In this document: positions 1 to 9,186 of the stretch, in pieces | Layout of the letters: every line of letters starts with the position of its first letter | Position numbering within the stretch: the stretch's first letter is position 1 | Assembly: GCA_027563935.2 (NCBI GenBank) | Contig: CM050454.1 | Location: forward strand, 48,140,596 to 48,204,595 | Source of the DNA: Costus lasius | Lineage: Eukaryota > Streptophyta > Magnoliopsida > Zingiberales > Costaceae | Direction of reading: 5' to 3' | DNA length: 64,000 bases | The notes under the pieces: generated by a model | Databases searched by the model: none | The model's input: the letters and a program-made list of their open reading frames with translations, nothing else | What the model was told of the DNA's origin: nothing | Position numbers and translations under genes: made by a program

Positions 1-99
1 CTCTTCCCTTCTTCCTCTGAAACCTACGCTCCCAGCCAACCAGTTACGTGTTCACAAGATTTCCAGAAGTTCGCGACCTTGCCGCCGACCATCCACCGG

Positions 100-880
100 C
101 CAGATCTCTACCAGACTTCGTCCACCACCGTCCCTACCCCTGAGCAACCTCCAGCTGCCGGCATCCGTCCATTCGCCACCTAGATCACCGGAATCGAAAC
201 TTCCTTTCGATCCCCTGTTTTCCGCCAGTCTTCCGCCCCAGCTCCGCCTTTCGATGTCGTCCACTTCCGACAGCCCACCTTCCGCCTCCAAACTCCGGCC
301 ACCTCCTCTCCATCATCATAAGGATCTCCAACTGTAGCAGGTCCGGCGATCGTGCACCACCGGACGACCGCCTATCAACTCTGCTCCACGCTCGTTTTCC
401 CCTGTTTCCGCCCAGCTTCCGCCTCAGATCCGCCTTTCATCGTCGATCTCCTCCGTCCGGCCATCTTTCATCTCCAAACTCTGGCCACGTCCTATCGTCA
501 GCCACATCATCCTCCCGTAGTAGCAGGTTCCGAATTCGCGCACCACCGGCCTTCCGGCGACGAACCCTGCTCCACTCGCGTACTGCCCTGTTCCAACAGA
601 ATACCCTCCGCCTCCGCAGCCTTCCACCCTTCATCGTTGTTCTCCTCCGACAGGCCACCATTCGACCTCAAACTCCGGCCACGTCGTCGCCACAACCATA
701 CCAACCTCCAGTTGTAGCAGGTCCGGCGAACGGCCACCACCCGACGAACGGCGGCCACCTCTGCTATGCTCGTCAACCTCCCCTGTTCTGTTCGAACAGC
801 CGACTCTCTTTGCAGTTTTCCCTATTTCCGCCTGAACAGTCATCTCTCCGCCTCTGCCAGTGCTCCGACACCACCATCTC
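100..880. repeat. Degenerate GC-rich tandem repeat, period about 190 bp
   Basis: The block aactccggccac recurs at 289, 477 (one mismatch) and 671. Each copy is followed by a similar run containing gtagcaggt(t)ccg, caccaccgg, ctgctcca and cctgtttccgcc, so the period is 188-194 bp. A weaker first copy lies at about 105-288. Several frames on both strands stay open because the DNA is C-rich. No frame shows a recognisable domain, so I treat the open frames as by-products of composition. It could be a minisatellite inside an old retroelement leader or a fragment of a satellite. The array start may lie outside the window. Confidence 0.65.
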
Positions 881-1446
881 CACCACCTGCTGTACCATAG
901 TCGTAGACGAACCCTTGCTCCGACGCCATTGAATAGCGCAAACCATCCTCGCCTGTTTTCAGACTCTCCTCTTGCTGTTTTTCTCTTTTGCTCTTTCATA
1001 ATAATCTAACTATCCTTATTGGCGCAGGTTTTTGGCATGGTCGGACAAGCCTCTAGCTCTGATCCTTGGAACTAAAGAAAGACCAGAACATCTTCTATCA
1101 TTCCAATCAGTTGCGACGAATCCAGATGGACCAGATCATGTTACAAGACATAGCAACGTTTGATGAATGATTTAACTCCTGCATTCGTTTTCACCACTAA
1201 TCTGAATAGTGTTATTTGTGCAGGTGCTCTAAGTAATTGGTGCAACAAGTACCTAGAACTTGGTTTAATTGGTTCAATTTTTGGATCACTGGATCCTCCT
1301 ATAGTTACTTTTCATAAATAATAATTTTCTGTAGCACTAAATTTTGGGTTGTTTATGAAATTTGATATTTTCTAAAAATTCAAAAAGTAAATAATTGAGT
1401 TTTGCATCACTAGTCTTACTACACGCTTCCCCCCTACATCACATTG
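881..1446. other. No gene recognised
   Basis: This begins as a C-rich continuation of the repeat and becomes AT-rich after about 1300. The stretch 1030-1190 has a weakly coding look but is broken by stops and matches nothing I can name. It ends at a poorly defined boundary with the CRM-like polyprotein relic. Confidence 0.4.
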
Positions 1447-2112
1447 CCACCCCCTTAACCCAGTGCCTCTCTAAGGACGACTTTGAGTGGACCCCTGCCG
1501 CTCAACTGGCTTTGAGTGGACGACTTTGAGGTATAGTGCGATGGCTACGGGTCCGGCATCGGAGGATCCCTTAGTCAAGAAGGCCATCCCGTGACTTTCT
1601 TTAGCGAAAAACTGAATGCGGTTCGACAGCGTTACTCCACGTACGAGAAGGAGTTCTACGCGATCGTTCAGTCCCTCCGGCAGTGGACGCATTACCTCCT
1701 CCACCGCCAGTTAGTGTTGTATAGCAAGCATTAGGCCCTCTCCTTCCTTATTGCCCAAAAGAAGTTGGGCGCCCGCCATGCTAAGTGGGTCGAGTACCTA
1801 TAACAGTATTCCTTCGTGATCAACCACAAGGCGGGTAAGGAGAACGACGTCGCGGATGCCTTGAGTCGCGTCCGGACCCTCTTATGCGTGATGCGCACTC
1901 GTGTCAATACCTTTGACTATGTCAAAGCAGAGTATGCCACTTGCTCTGATTTTGGCGCCATCTACGTCACTTTGACTGAGTCCACCGACCCCTACTCCCC
2001 CTACCTATTGTGCGAGGGTTACCTCTTCTTGGGGAATAAGTTGTGCATTCCCCGTTCTTCGCTTCGAGATCATCTTTTGCTCGAGCTTCATGTGGGTGGC
2101 GTCGCCAGCCAT
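1447..2112 (+). pseudogene. CRM-like Ty3/gypsy pol relic: end of RT, RNase H, integrase zinc arm
   Basis: Translation with frame shifts gives a reverse transcriptase end (KDDFEWTPAAQLA, about 1470-1510). An RNase H region follows (VTFFSEKLNAVRQRYSTYEK, about 1590-1650, then INHKAGKENDVADALSRV at 1819-1872). The start of the integrase zinc-binding arm (LRDHLLLELHVGG) ends at 2112. Stops (for example tag at about 1732) and a local duplication of tttgagtgga near 1480-1530 show it is dead. The reading frame resumes exactly at 4187 after the inserted LTR unit. Similarity of the integrase to CRM chromoviruses is by eye from family knowledge. The upstream gag and most of the RT are missing. Confidence 0.8.
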
Positions 2113-2364
2113 TGATGACACCAAAATATATAGTATATTTTGTATCATTTTAGATATCTTTTCATGCTAAATTGAAGATCTTATTACTTGTTTTCATGTT
2201 AAATTCATCGAATATTGCAAAGTCTACTTCTATTTTGGTTTTTCATGATTTTCAGGTAAAAAGGCATTATTTCAAGGAGTTTTCAAGCAAAATCAAACAC
2301 ATAGAAGAGTTACCATCATCAAGAGGAGATCACCCAAGAAATTTCATGCAAAACGGAGCAACTT

Positions 2365-2730
2365 AGAAAATTACGGCAGTGCCATAACCTATTTTACGGT
2401 ACCGTATTTTCATACGCTACCGTAAAATCCAAGCCACTGCCGTATTTTGAGGAGTTTCCGAACATAAGGTTTTTTGGATTTTACGGCAGTACCGTAAACC
2501 AGATTATGGTACCGTATTTCAGAGCGCTTCAGAACAGAAACTTTGCTTGATTTTACGGCACCGTCGTAAAGGATTACACGGGCCGTATTTTCCAGTCACT
2601 TCCGAACAGAGAGTTCAGCCGATTTTATGGTAGTACCATAAACCAGATTACGGTGCCGTATTGCACAGACAACATCAGACAAGAAAATTTGAATGATTTT
2701 ACGGTAGTGCCGTAAACTATTACACTGTTG
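2365..2730 (+). repeat. Palindromic TTACGG...CCGTAA repeat array in LTR
   Basis: Degenerate units of roughly 75-90 bp each carry ttttacggcagtaccgtaaa-like arms followed by a second tacggtaccgta-like arm and a spacer containing ttccgaaca or ttcagaacag. At least four units can be followed (near 2367, 2480, 2550 and 2620, with a further copy at 2697). The arms pair imperfectly and are rich in CG and CHG sites. Confidence 0.7.
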
Positions 2731-3534
2731 TATTTCTATTGTTAAACGCGATTTCCAAGTCAATTCTGAAGTCCGATTCTTGCGGAGATGATTGCGGGCA
2801 AAACAGTGGTTTATATTCGAAGCCGTAAGAAGCAATAAGGGAGCCTGGGATGAGAGGATTACACACACACCGAAAGCCCCAATTTTCATCGACTGTCGAG
2901 GGAGAAATCATGATTCACGCCGCCACATAGGGTTCCGCCGCCGCGACCAATCCAGACCACCTCCGACCGCGATTTTCATACTGAAGCTTCATCTGGAGGA
3001 GGAGACAATATGCCAAAAGTTTCAGAAGAGAAGGAGATCAATTGGAAGAGGAATCGAGGAAAGAAGTATGACAGCCACTATTCATTGAGAGCTTTTGAAA
3101 TTACGGCCGTGAAATACTTCACAGCCGTCCTGTATTTTCCCAAAACTCTTCTTTTACTGATTTTTTAACTTATTAAATTATGGAATATTGTATTTTCTCC
3201 ACCATGCTAGCTTAAACTACTTTTGGGACATGGGGGAGTAATTCACTTGATTTTTAATGACTAGATGACTATTTTTGTTTCACTATTTCGTTGCGTTTAA
3301 TCTTAGCATGATGATTTTGCTCATGTGATATTTATGCTTAGACTCTCTATAGATCCATGTTACTAACCATGTTTTTAGAATTTTTACTATTCACTGAAAG
3401 GTAATTGCTTGAGAATTCAGAACCCTAGAATTGCATGTTAGGAACCCTTCCATAGGTTAGATCCAATTTGTTCAATTCCAATAGATTAATTGCCATGATA
3501 CTAACATGAATCTATAGATCAAGTCTAATTGTCA

Positions 3535-3785
3535 AACGTGGAGATCTTGCACGAAAGTGAGGATCGGAACGTAGGAGATCTATGAGTAAAACTAGTGTTG
3601 AGGCTCGGATGCACGAAAGTGATCCTTGAGATTCCACTAGAGATTATCAACCTAGAATTCGGATGAACGAAAGTGATCCTTGAGTTCATTGATTGATGAT
3701 TTACTTATCTTCAATGTTTAGATGAATCTTGCCCGAAAGCGAAGATTAATCCCTATAGGGTTGTTTGCACGAGAGTGAAACGATC
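3535..3785 (+). repeat. Repeated GCACGAAAGTGA motif in LTR
   Basis: Five spaced copies of a 12-base motif occur: cttgcacgaaagtgagga (about 3548), gcacgaaagtgatcc (about 3611), gaacgaaagtgatcc (about 3665), gcccgaaagcgaag (about 3731) and gcacgagagtgaaa (about 3767). The same motif, reverse complemented (tcactttcgtgc), recurs in the related LTRs at 12615-12765 and 56085-56195. Function is unknown. Confidence 0.65.
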
Positions 3786-4075
3786 CTTTTATTAAGTAAT
3801 TTGCATCTTCATCATGATAAAATTAAACTGACGAATTCTTTATTCATGTCTAGTCATAGAAATTATAGTGAATGAAACCCTAGTCTCAGTTTTCTCTCCG
3901 ACAGTATTCTTCCGTGTGTTTGCGATATTTGCTTGACTTTCATTCGACTACCTAGATAGTAAGAAATCAATTGATCAGTACTTGACAACATTGGTCTTTG
4001 TGGGTTCGATATCTTCTTTATTACTTCGAGTATCTGTGCACTTGCGGACACTACAAGTTAGGGACAACAAGTTTT

Positions 4076-4092
4076 TGGAGCCGTGCCAGGGA
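4076..4092 (+). other. Degenerate primer binding site
   Basis: tggagccgtgccaggga lies seven bases after the LTR end CAACA. It matches the Athila/Tat-type PBS TGGCGCCGTTGCCGGGGA imperfectly, with several substitutions and a one-base gap. It therefore marks the 5' LTR boundary of the insert. Confidence 0.65.
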
Positions 4093-4186
4093 GTGACAAT
4101 AGCCCTGTACACCAATACCTTTGGCCCAACCCCTGAAACGAGTCTACCTGCTTGTATTTAAAAGTGTGTCCTTTCGGATCACAACA

Positions 4187-5302
4187 GCCATCATGGCGGT
4201 GACAAGACCCTTGAGATGGCGGAGGAACGCCTCATTTGGCCTTCCCTCCGTAAGGACGTTGAGCGCATTGTGCGCCATTGCGGTACGTGTCAGTTGTCCA
4301 ACCCACGCCCTTCGAACACGGGTCTCTATACCCCTTTGCTAGTGGCTAGTAACCCGTGGCGCAACCTGAGCATGGACTTTGTCCTTGGGTTGCCTTGGAC
4401 TGCCTCCCGCTTCGATTCGATCTATGTCGTTGTTGATTGGTTTTCGAAGATGGCCCATTTTGTCCCTTCTTCGCGCACAGCGGACGCTTCTCACGTCGTA
4501 CATCTTTTTGTCCGAGAGATCGTGCATCTCCATGGCCTTCCCTCCACCATCGTGTCCGACTGCGACATGCATTTTATGAGCCACTTCTGGCGCTCACTGT
4601 GGGCTCTCTTGGGTACCACTCTGAAATTCTCCATGGCCTATCATCTCCAAGCCGATGGGCAAACCGAGGTCGTTAACCACAGTTTGGGCAATCTTCTCCA
4701 TTGTCTCATCGGGGACCATCCGATGTCTTGGGATTCATCCTACCCATGGTCGAGTTCGCATACAATAGTGCTTCTAATAGGTCTACGGGTCTTAGTCCCC
4801 TCCATATCATTTCGGGCCATCAACCGCGTAAACCTATAGACCTGCATGACCTTCCCATGGAGTCTCATCTCTCCTCGCATGCATATTCCTTTGCCCAGCA
4901 AATTGCTAGTCTGCATGATGAAGTCCGGCGTCATATCTTTTCGGGCAATATTCATAATGCAATGAAGGCCAACAAGCATCGTAGGCCACGTCATTTCTCT
5001 ATAGGTGAGCTAGTGAGGGTGCGTATCCACCCTGAGTGTCTATCCAACAGGGCCATTTTAAGCTTCAGCTGCGTTACATGGGACCTTATGCGGTGATGCG
5101 GCGGATCGGCTCCAACGCCTACATTCTGGACTTGCCCGAGGACATGGGGATCCACCCCGTCTTCAACGTAGCGGACCTCCTCCCCTTCCACGACCTTTTG
5201 GAGGACCCATCTGACCCTGATGACCTGCTGCCCCCTAGTTCCCAGAGGAGAACTCATCAGATCACGCAGCGGAAGATGATGCAGGAGCAAACGGGCCCAT
5301 GA
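4187..5302 (+). pseudogene. CRM-like Ty3/gypsy integrase relic, C-terminal part
   Basis: The reading resumes from the zinc arm (HHGGDKTLEMAEERL, then CGTCQ). It passes through the integrase core: SMDFVLGLPW supplies the first Asp, IVSDCDMHF the second (canonical VSDRD) and QTEVVNHSLGNLL the Glu. A frameshift near 4700 moves to EFAYNSASNRSTGLSPLHII. A second near 5035 moves to YMGPYAVMRRIGSNAYILDL and HPVFNVADLLPF, ending at tga 5300-5302. The C-terminal GPY-type module and FNVADL ending resemble CRM integrases, and I see no ordinary chromodomain. It is non-functional because of the frameshifts and the upstream LTR insertion. Confidence 0.85.
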
Positions 5303-5409
5303 ACACACTTGAGGGCAGCCCGATACCTCCAAAAGACACTTCGGCAGACTCCCCAGGACCCCAGGAATTTTTCCCGAAATTTTCACCTCAGTCAGAGTTC
5401 CCCAGACCC

Positions 5410-5700
5410 TGACATGGCCAGGCCGTGCACCCCGTCACGGCCGTGACACGGTCGCCTGAAGACGCGAATGCCGAACATGGGCGTGCTCCTGATCACGGGC
5501 AAGCCGTGCCCGGCTCTGCGGATTTCAGCAACTCCCATCATGGCTGTGCTGCTGATCACGGGCAAGCCGTGCCCGGCTCTGTGGATTTTGGCCACACCGA
5601 ACACGGGTGTGCTCCTGGTCACGGGCAAGCCGTGCCCAATTCTGTGGACTTCGCCCACTCCCAACACGGCCGTGCTGACCATCATGGCCAGGCCGTCTCC
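5410..5700 (+). repeat. 63-bp tandem repeat downstream of integrase
   Basis: cacgggcaagccgtgcc starts at 5494, 5557 and 5620, with a variant at 5683, giving exactly 63-bp spacing. A partial earlier copy lies near 5413-5440. One plus frame encodes a 21-residue repeat built around HGQAVPGSxDF. A second plus frame and one minus frame are also open. The units are interrupted CACGG...CCGTG palindromes. It may be a C-terminal extension of the CRM-like polyprotein or non-coding LTR-proximal DNA. Confidence 0.85.
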
Positions 5701-6231
5701 GCCCCTAGAGATGCATTGCAGCCCTGACGACACCACTTCGATGTGCACTGCCCTCCCTACCATGTTGCTCCACCCCATGACGACCCAAAGGATCCCAACA
5801 AGGTGGAAATCTGGCGATCCCAACGCCAATGTAAACCTCTGGACCATTTCTTGGGCGTCATTAGCCCTCTTTCCATCCATACCGAAGTGGCGCAGCCTAA
5901 GGGCACTACGAGCCAACCCCCTGAAGATCCAACTCCAAGTGGGCCGTGTAATCTGATTAGCAACACGGCCCAAGACCAAGCCGCGATGGTGGTAACCCAG
6001 CCCACAACATCGAAGTTCTGCTGTTTTGTCGCCGTGTGCTCGGAGCGCGTCTAAATCGCCCCCGTACGAAGATGCAGGATCGTGCTACTAGCTTCAAAGA
6101 ATATTAGGTATTAGTTTATTAATTTTCATCATGTAGTTGTAGCTTGACCACTTTTGTGGCCTGCTAGAGTTGGTAGGTGGTTAAAGTAGAGTGTCTCTTG
6201 TGTATTTTGTTTGTTCCCTCCTCTCTTATTC

Positions 6232-6238
6232 TATAAAA
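6232..6238 (+). promoter_or_regulatory. TATA box of probable LTR promoter
   Basis: ctataaaagaggagg is a near-ideal plant TATA context. It lies downstream of an AT-rich segment and upstream of a sequence that would be the R region if 5701-6926 is an LTR. No other promoter element is clear. Confidence 0.5.
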
Positions 6239-6582
6239 GAGGAGGTAGGGATAAGTGTTGAGTAGTTCTCTTAGTAATAGGGATCTCCTGGTGAGCTAGA
6301 GTGACCTTCCAGCATGTGCTGAAGGTGAAGTTGCTTCGCCTTCGGAGTTGTAAGAGTCGACGACCGGTGTCTCGACTCAGCTTGGTTTCCTGCTTTATAA
6401 GTAAATCCCACCCTCCGGTGGGTCAGGTTCGCCTATTTTTCTATTTGCTTGCTTTGATAATGAGTTGGCTTTCTCCTTTCTTCTTCACCCACGGTTGTCC
6501 GTTCATCGGAGGCGTGGTATCTCTTGTCCTTGGTTTGTTTCAGCTGCGTAGACGCACGAGCTCAACCCCGCAAAGCCGCAGT

Positions 6583-6610
6583 CCCCCCCCCCCCCCCCAC
6601 ACACACACAC
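6583..6610. repeat. (C)16 then (AC)n simple repeat
   Basis: A run of sixteen C is followed directly by alternating AC to 6610, inside the probable CRM-like LTR. It is a likely length-variable microsatellite and sequencing-error hotspot. Confidence 0.9.
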
Positions 6611-8624
6611 TCACACAACAGAAGTTAAGCTTAAAACCCGCTAAGAGAGCTGCAGGAGTTCACTAAATTTGCTACGAGGTTAGTGCGCTGTGTTATTTAG
6701 TTGGGTGTCGTTCGCTTCATTCGCATTCGTGTTGCCCTAATCGAACTCATCGTTGTTTCATCGTGCTTTCTACCGGTTTACCTGCACTTTTCCAATGCGT
6801 TTTCTCTTCCCTCGTCTCACGACCCTCTCCCGTTTTATCGAGCATTGTGTAAAACCTTAGAGTACGGCTTAAGGACCCCCGCACCTATTAGTTGCTACAT
6901 CAGTCTCTCTCTCTCTCTCTTTTTTTGGATCTTCGATTCTTTCTTCCCAACAAATAGAAAAAAAAACTAAGCATCAACTAGGTTTATCAATTGACATCAA
7001 TTCAAAAATTATACTCATATTCTAATTTTATACAAGAAAGATGTTTCACTATCAGATTGCATTTATCAAACAATATACCTACCCAAAATCCCTATGCATC
7101 AATCAATGAAGGATTTCAACAAGTAGATATATATTGAAGAAATAAATTCAGCATAATTGGTATATCTCCATTCACATACATATGCATAAACATTCATCAT
7201 CATAGAAAAATCTACACACCTCTCATCACATGGATTCATGTCATAAAAATTTTTAAACATCAAAAATGTCAAAATCAATGCAAAAGGTGTGAAGCATCAA
7301 ACTCATATAATCATAGTCAAAAGTGTAAAATGATAGATTCAAGAAATCCACATCGAATAGAAATCTCAGTAAGTGATACATCCAAAGCAAATCAAAGATG
7401 CAACCATATGAAATAATTATGAATACAAGAGAATGCAAACGATACTCACAAAACTATATAGCAAGCTCAATCATCGTCTGGTGTGTAGCGTCAGGTTAGA
7501 TGCAGCTAGGTCCAAAGATATGCCTTTTGAAAATTTTTCCTTCATAACTTAAGATACATAAGGCTCAGTCCAAAAATAGTATCTACTTTAGCTAAAATAT
7601 AAATTAGAGATATCGTCGGTGGTCCAGAGGAGGGTGCCGGTGGAAAGCTGATGCAGGCGAGAAGCAGAAGTGGAACAGATGCTAGCTGAAGAGCTGCTAG
7701 CAATGAAGATGCTGGTGCCGATAGTAGAGTGATGATGAGTAGTCTCCAGTGGCCTGCTGGAGACTATAGTCTTGGAGGCAAAGTCATCAGCTAGTGGGCA
7801 ACAAGAGATGATGCTGCATAGATAAAAAAAACCAGAGTCACTAACGAAGATTCTATTGCAAAAATAAAAAAGTCAATGGAAACAAAGGCAGTAGAAGAAG
7901 TAAGAGGCTACTGGTGGTAGAATCCAGTGTCGACGGCTGGAAATAGTGGTGTCAGAGGCAACTAGAGTGGTGGTGGTTGGGCTGGCTAGAGGTGCTGCAA
8001 ATATGGAGAAGAAGCTGCATGTGTCCAACGATAGTAGAGTAGCCTACTGATTCAGTTACAAAAAGTTGCTATACCCAAGAATAAGATTTAATGATCCATA
8101 AAGAGAATAGACAAAGCCATGAAGTAGAATAAAACTTGTTCTTTCCAAGCATATGAAAATTAAAGGATCAAAATATGTCAAGAATTTAGGGTATTAACAG
8201 AAAGAAGGCTAATCAAATTTTTAAATGAAAAATTACACAGAAGTTAACCAATTACCAAAAGTTGCCATGCTTCCTATAATTGTCAAAAAAATATTTTAAT
8301 GAAAACAACAAATCCAAGAGATAGAATGAAACATGTACTTCCAATTTCAAGTGAAAGATCAGGGTTTCAACTCATATAAGCATCTTAAAAATCTACAGCA
8401 AAAGAGCAAATCAGATCAGTTAAACAAAACTGTTGCATAAATTAATCAAGTACCAAAATATGCTATGTGTTATAGGATAATCCATGGACTTTAAAATTCA
8501 ATAAAAATATCTGAATAATAGAAAAAGATGAGTACTTCATGTTCGTGCCAAAGATCAAAAATTTTACCACCCCAGTTTCTTAAAATCACTGCGAGAAAAC
8601 ACCTAATCAGACAAACAGAATGCA

Positions 8625-9045
8625 GTTTTAACATTACGGGCGTAATATTCCTTACGGTGGTGCCATAATATGCACAAAATTCTCAGGTCAGAAATATGAT
8701 GGAATTACACCATCATAAAAATAGTTACGGCACTATCGTAAAACTCAAAGAACTTTCGGGTAAAAAATTGGCTAAAATTATGGTACCATAAAAAAATCTT
8801 ACGGTCGTACAGTAAAAATGCAAAACTCTCAGAAAAATTTTCAAGCTAAATTACGGCCAGTGAAAATTATTACGGTTCTACTGTAAAAACCATAAAACTT
8901 TCTGTTTAAAAATTAACCCAAATTACGGCCCGTAAAATTTCTTACGGTAGTGCCGTGAAACGCTCAAAAGTTTCTGGTCAAAATTAGATCAAAATTATGG
9001 TATCGTGGAAATGATTACGGTAGTGCCGTATTTTGTGCAAAGTTT
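8625..9045 (-). repeat. Palindromic TTACGG repeat array inside element A
   Basis: Units of about 70-85 bp carry arms such as cttacggtggtgccataa, agttacggcactatcgtaaa, aaattacggcccgtaaaat and attacggtagtgccgta. They are separated by spacers with caaaactttc- or caaaattctc-like runs. The array lies in the 3' internal region, not in the LTR, yet uses the same motif as the LTR arrays of this group. Confidence 0.7.
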
Positions 9046-9125
9046 GATTTTTTCCTGCAAAAAGAGAAGAAAAATTAATTCTAAAAAAAACTAAAATAAA
9101 AGAAACTAAGCTAAATAAAAAAGTA

Positions 9126-9143
9126 CTTGGGTTGCCTCCCAAG
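9126..9143 (-). other. CTTGGG/CCCAAG stem-loop
   Basis: cttgggttgcctcccaag forms a perfect 6-bp stem with a 6-base loop, followed by aagcgct. I recall similar sequences near the 3' end of internal regions of Athila/Tat-group elements; that recollection is family knowledge and was not checked here. Confidence 0.55.
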
Positions 9144-9186
9144 AAGCGCTAATTTTTGGGTCTATAGCTTGACCAAAAATAAAATA

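Larger units (their letters stand above)
2113..4186 (+). mobile_element. Athila/Tat-like LTR plus PBS and 93-bp tail, inserted in CRM relic
   Basis: The insert begins TGATGACACC and ends CACAACA. It is flanked by the 5-bp duplication gccat (2108-2112 and 4187-4191). Removing it restores the integrase reading across the break. The LTR proper runs 2113-4069, ending in gggacaaca. It is followed by agtttttggagccgtgccag, a mutated version of the primer binding site seen intact in the neighbouring minus-strand element. After the PBS only about 93 bp remain before the right duplication, so the internal region and nearly all of the 3' LTR are gone. The LTR holds a palindromic repeat array and a repeated GCACGAAAGTGA motif. 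No complete coding region is present. Confidence 0.8.
5701..6926 (+). mobile_element. CRM-like element tail, probable 3' LTR
   Basis: This region follows the integrase end and repeat and contains no domain. It includes a convincing TATA box (6232-6238) followed by a plausible transcribed leader, a structure expected of an LTR. The exact LTR termini and duplication cannot be placed. It ends in a CT microsatellite (6904-6920) where Athila/Tat-like sequence begins. The open frames 6301-6666 and 6701-6970 look accidental. Confidence 0.45.

Noticed and set aside
52..999. Several overlapping open frames of 67-122 residues on both strands
   Set aside because: They overlap in many frames in GC-rich tandem repeat DNA, show no domain and are explained by base composition.
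5392..5979. A 195-residue minus-strand open frame over the 63-bp repeat
   Set aside because: It arises from a repeat whose period is divisible by three and that is stop-poor in several frames; no start context or domain.
6301..6970. Two plus-strand frames (121 and 89 residues) in the CRM-like tail
   Set aside because: They include microsatellite translations and cross the junction with element A; likely chance frames in an LTR.
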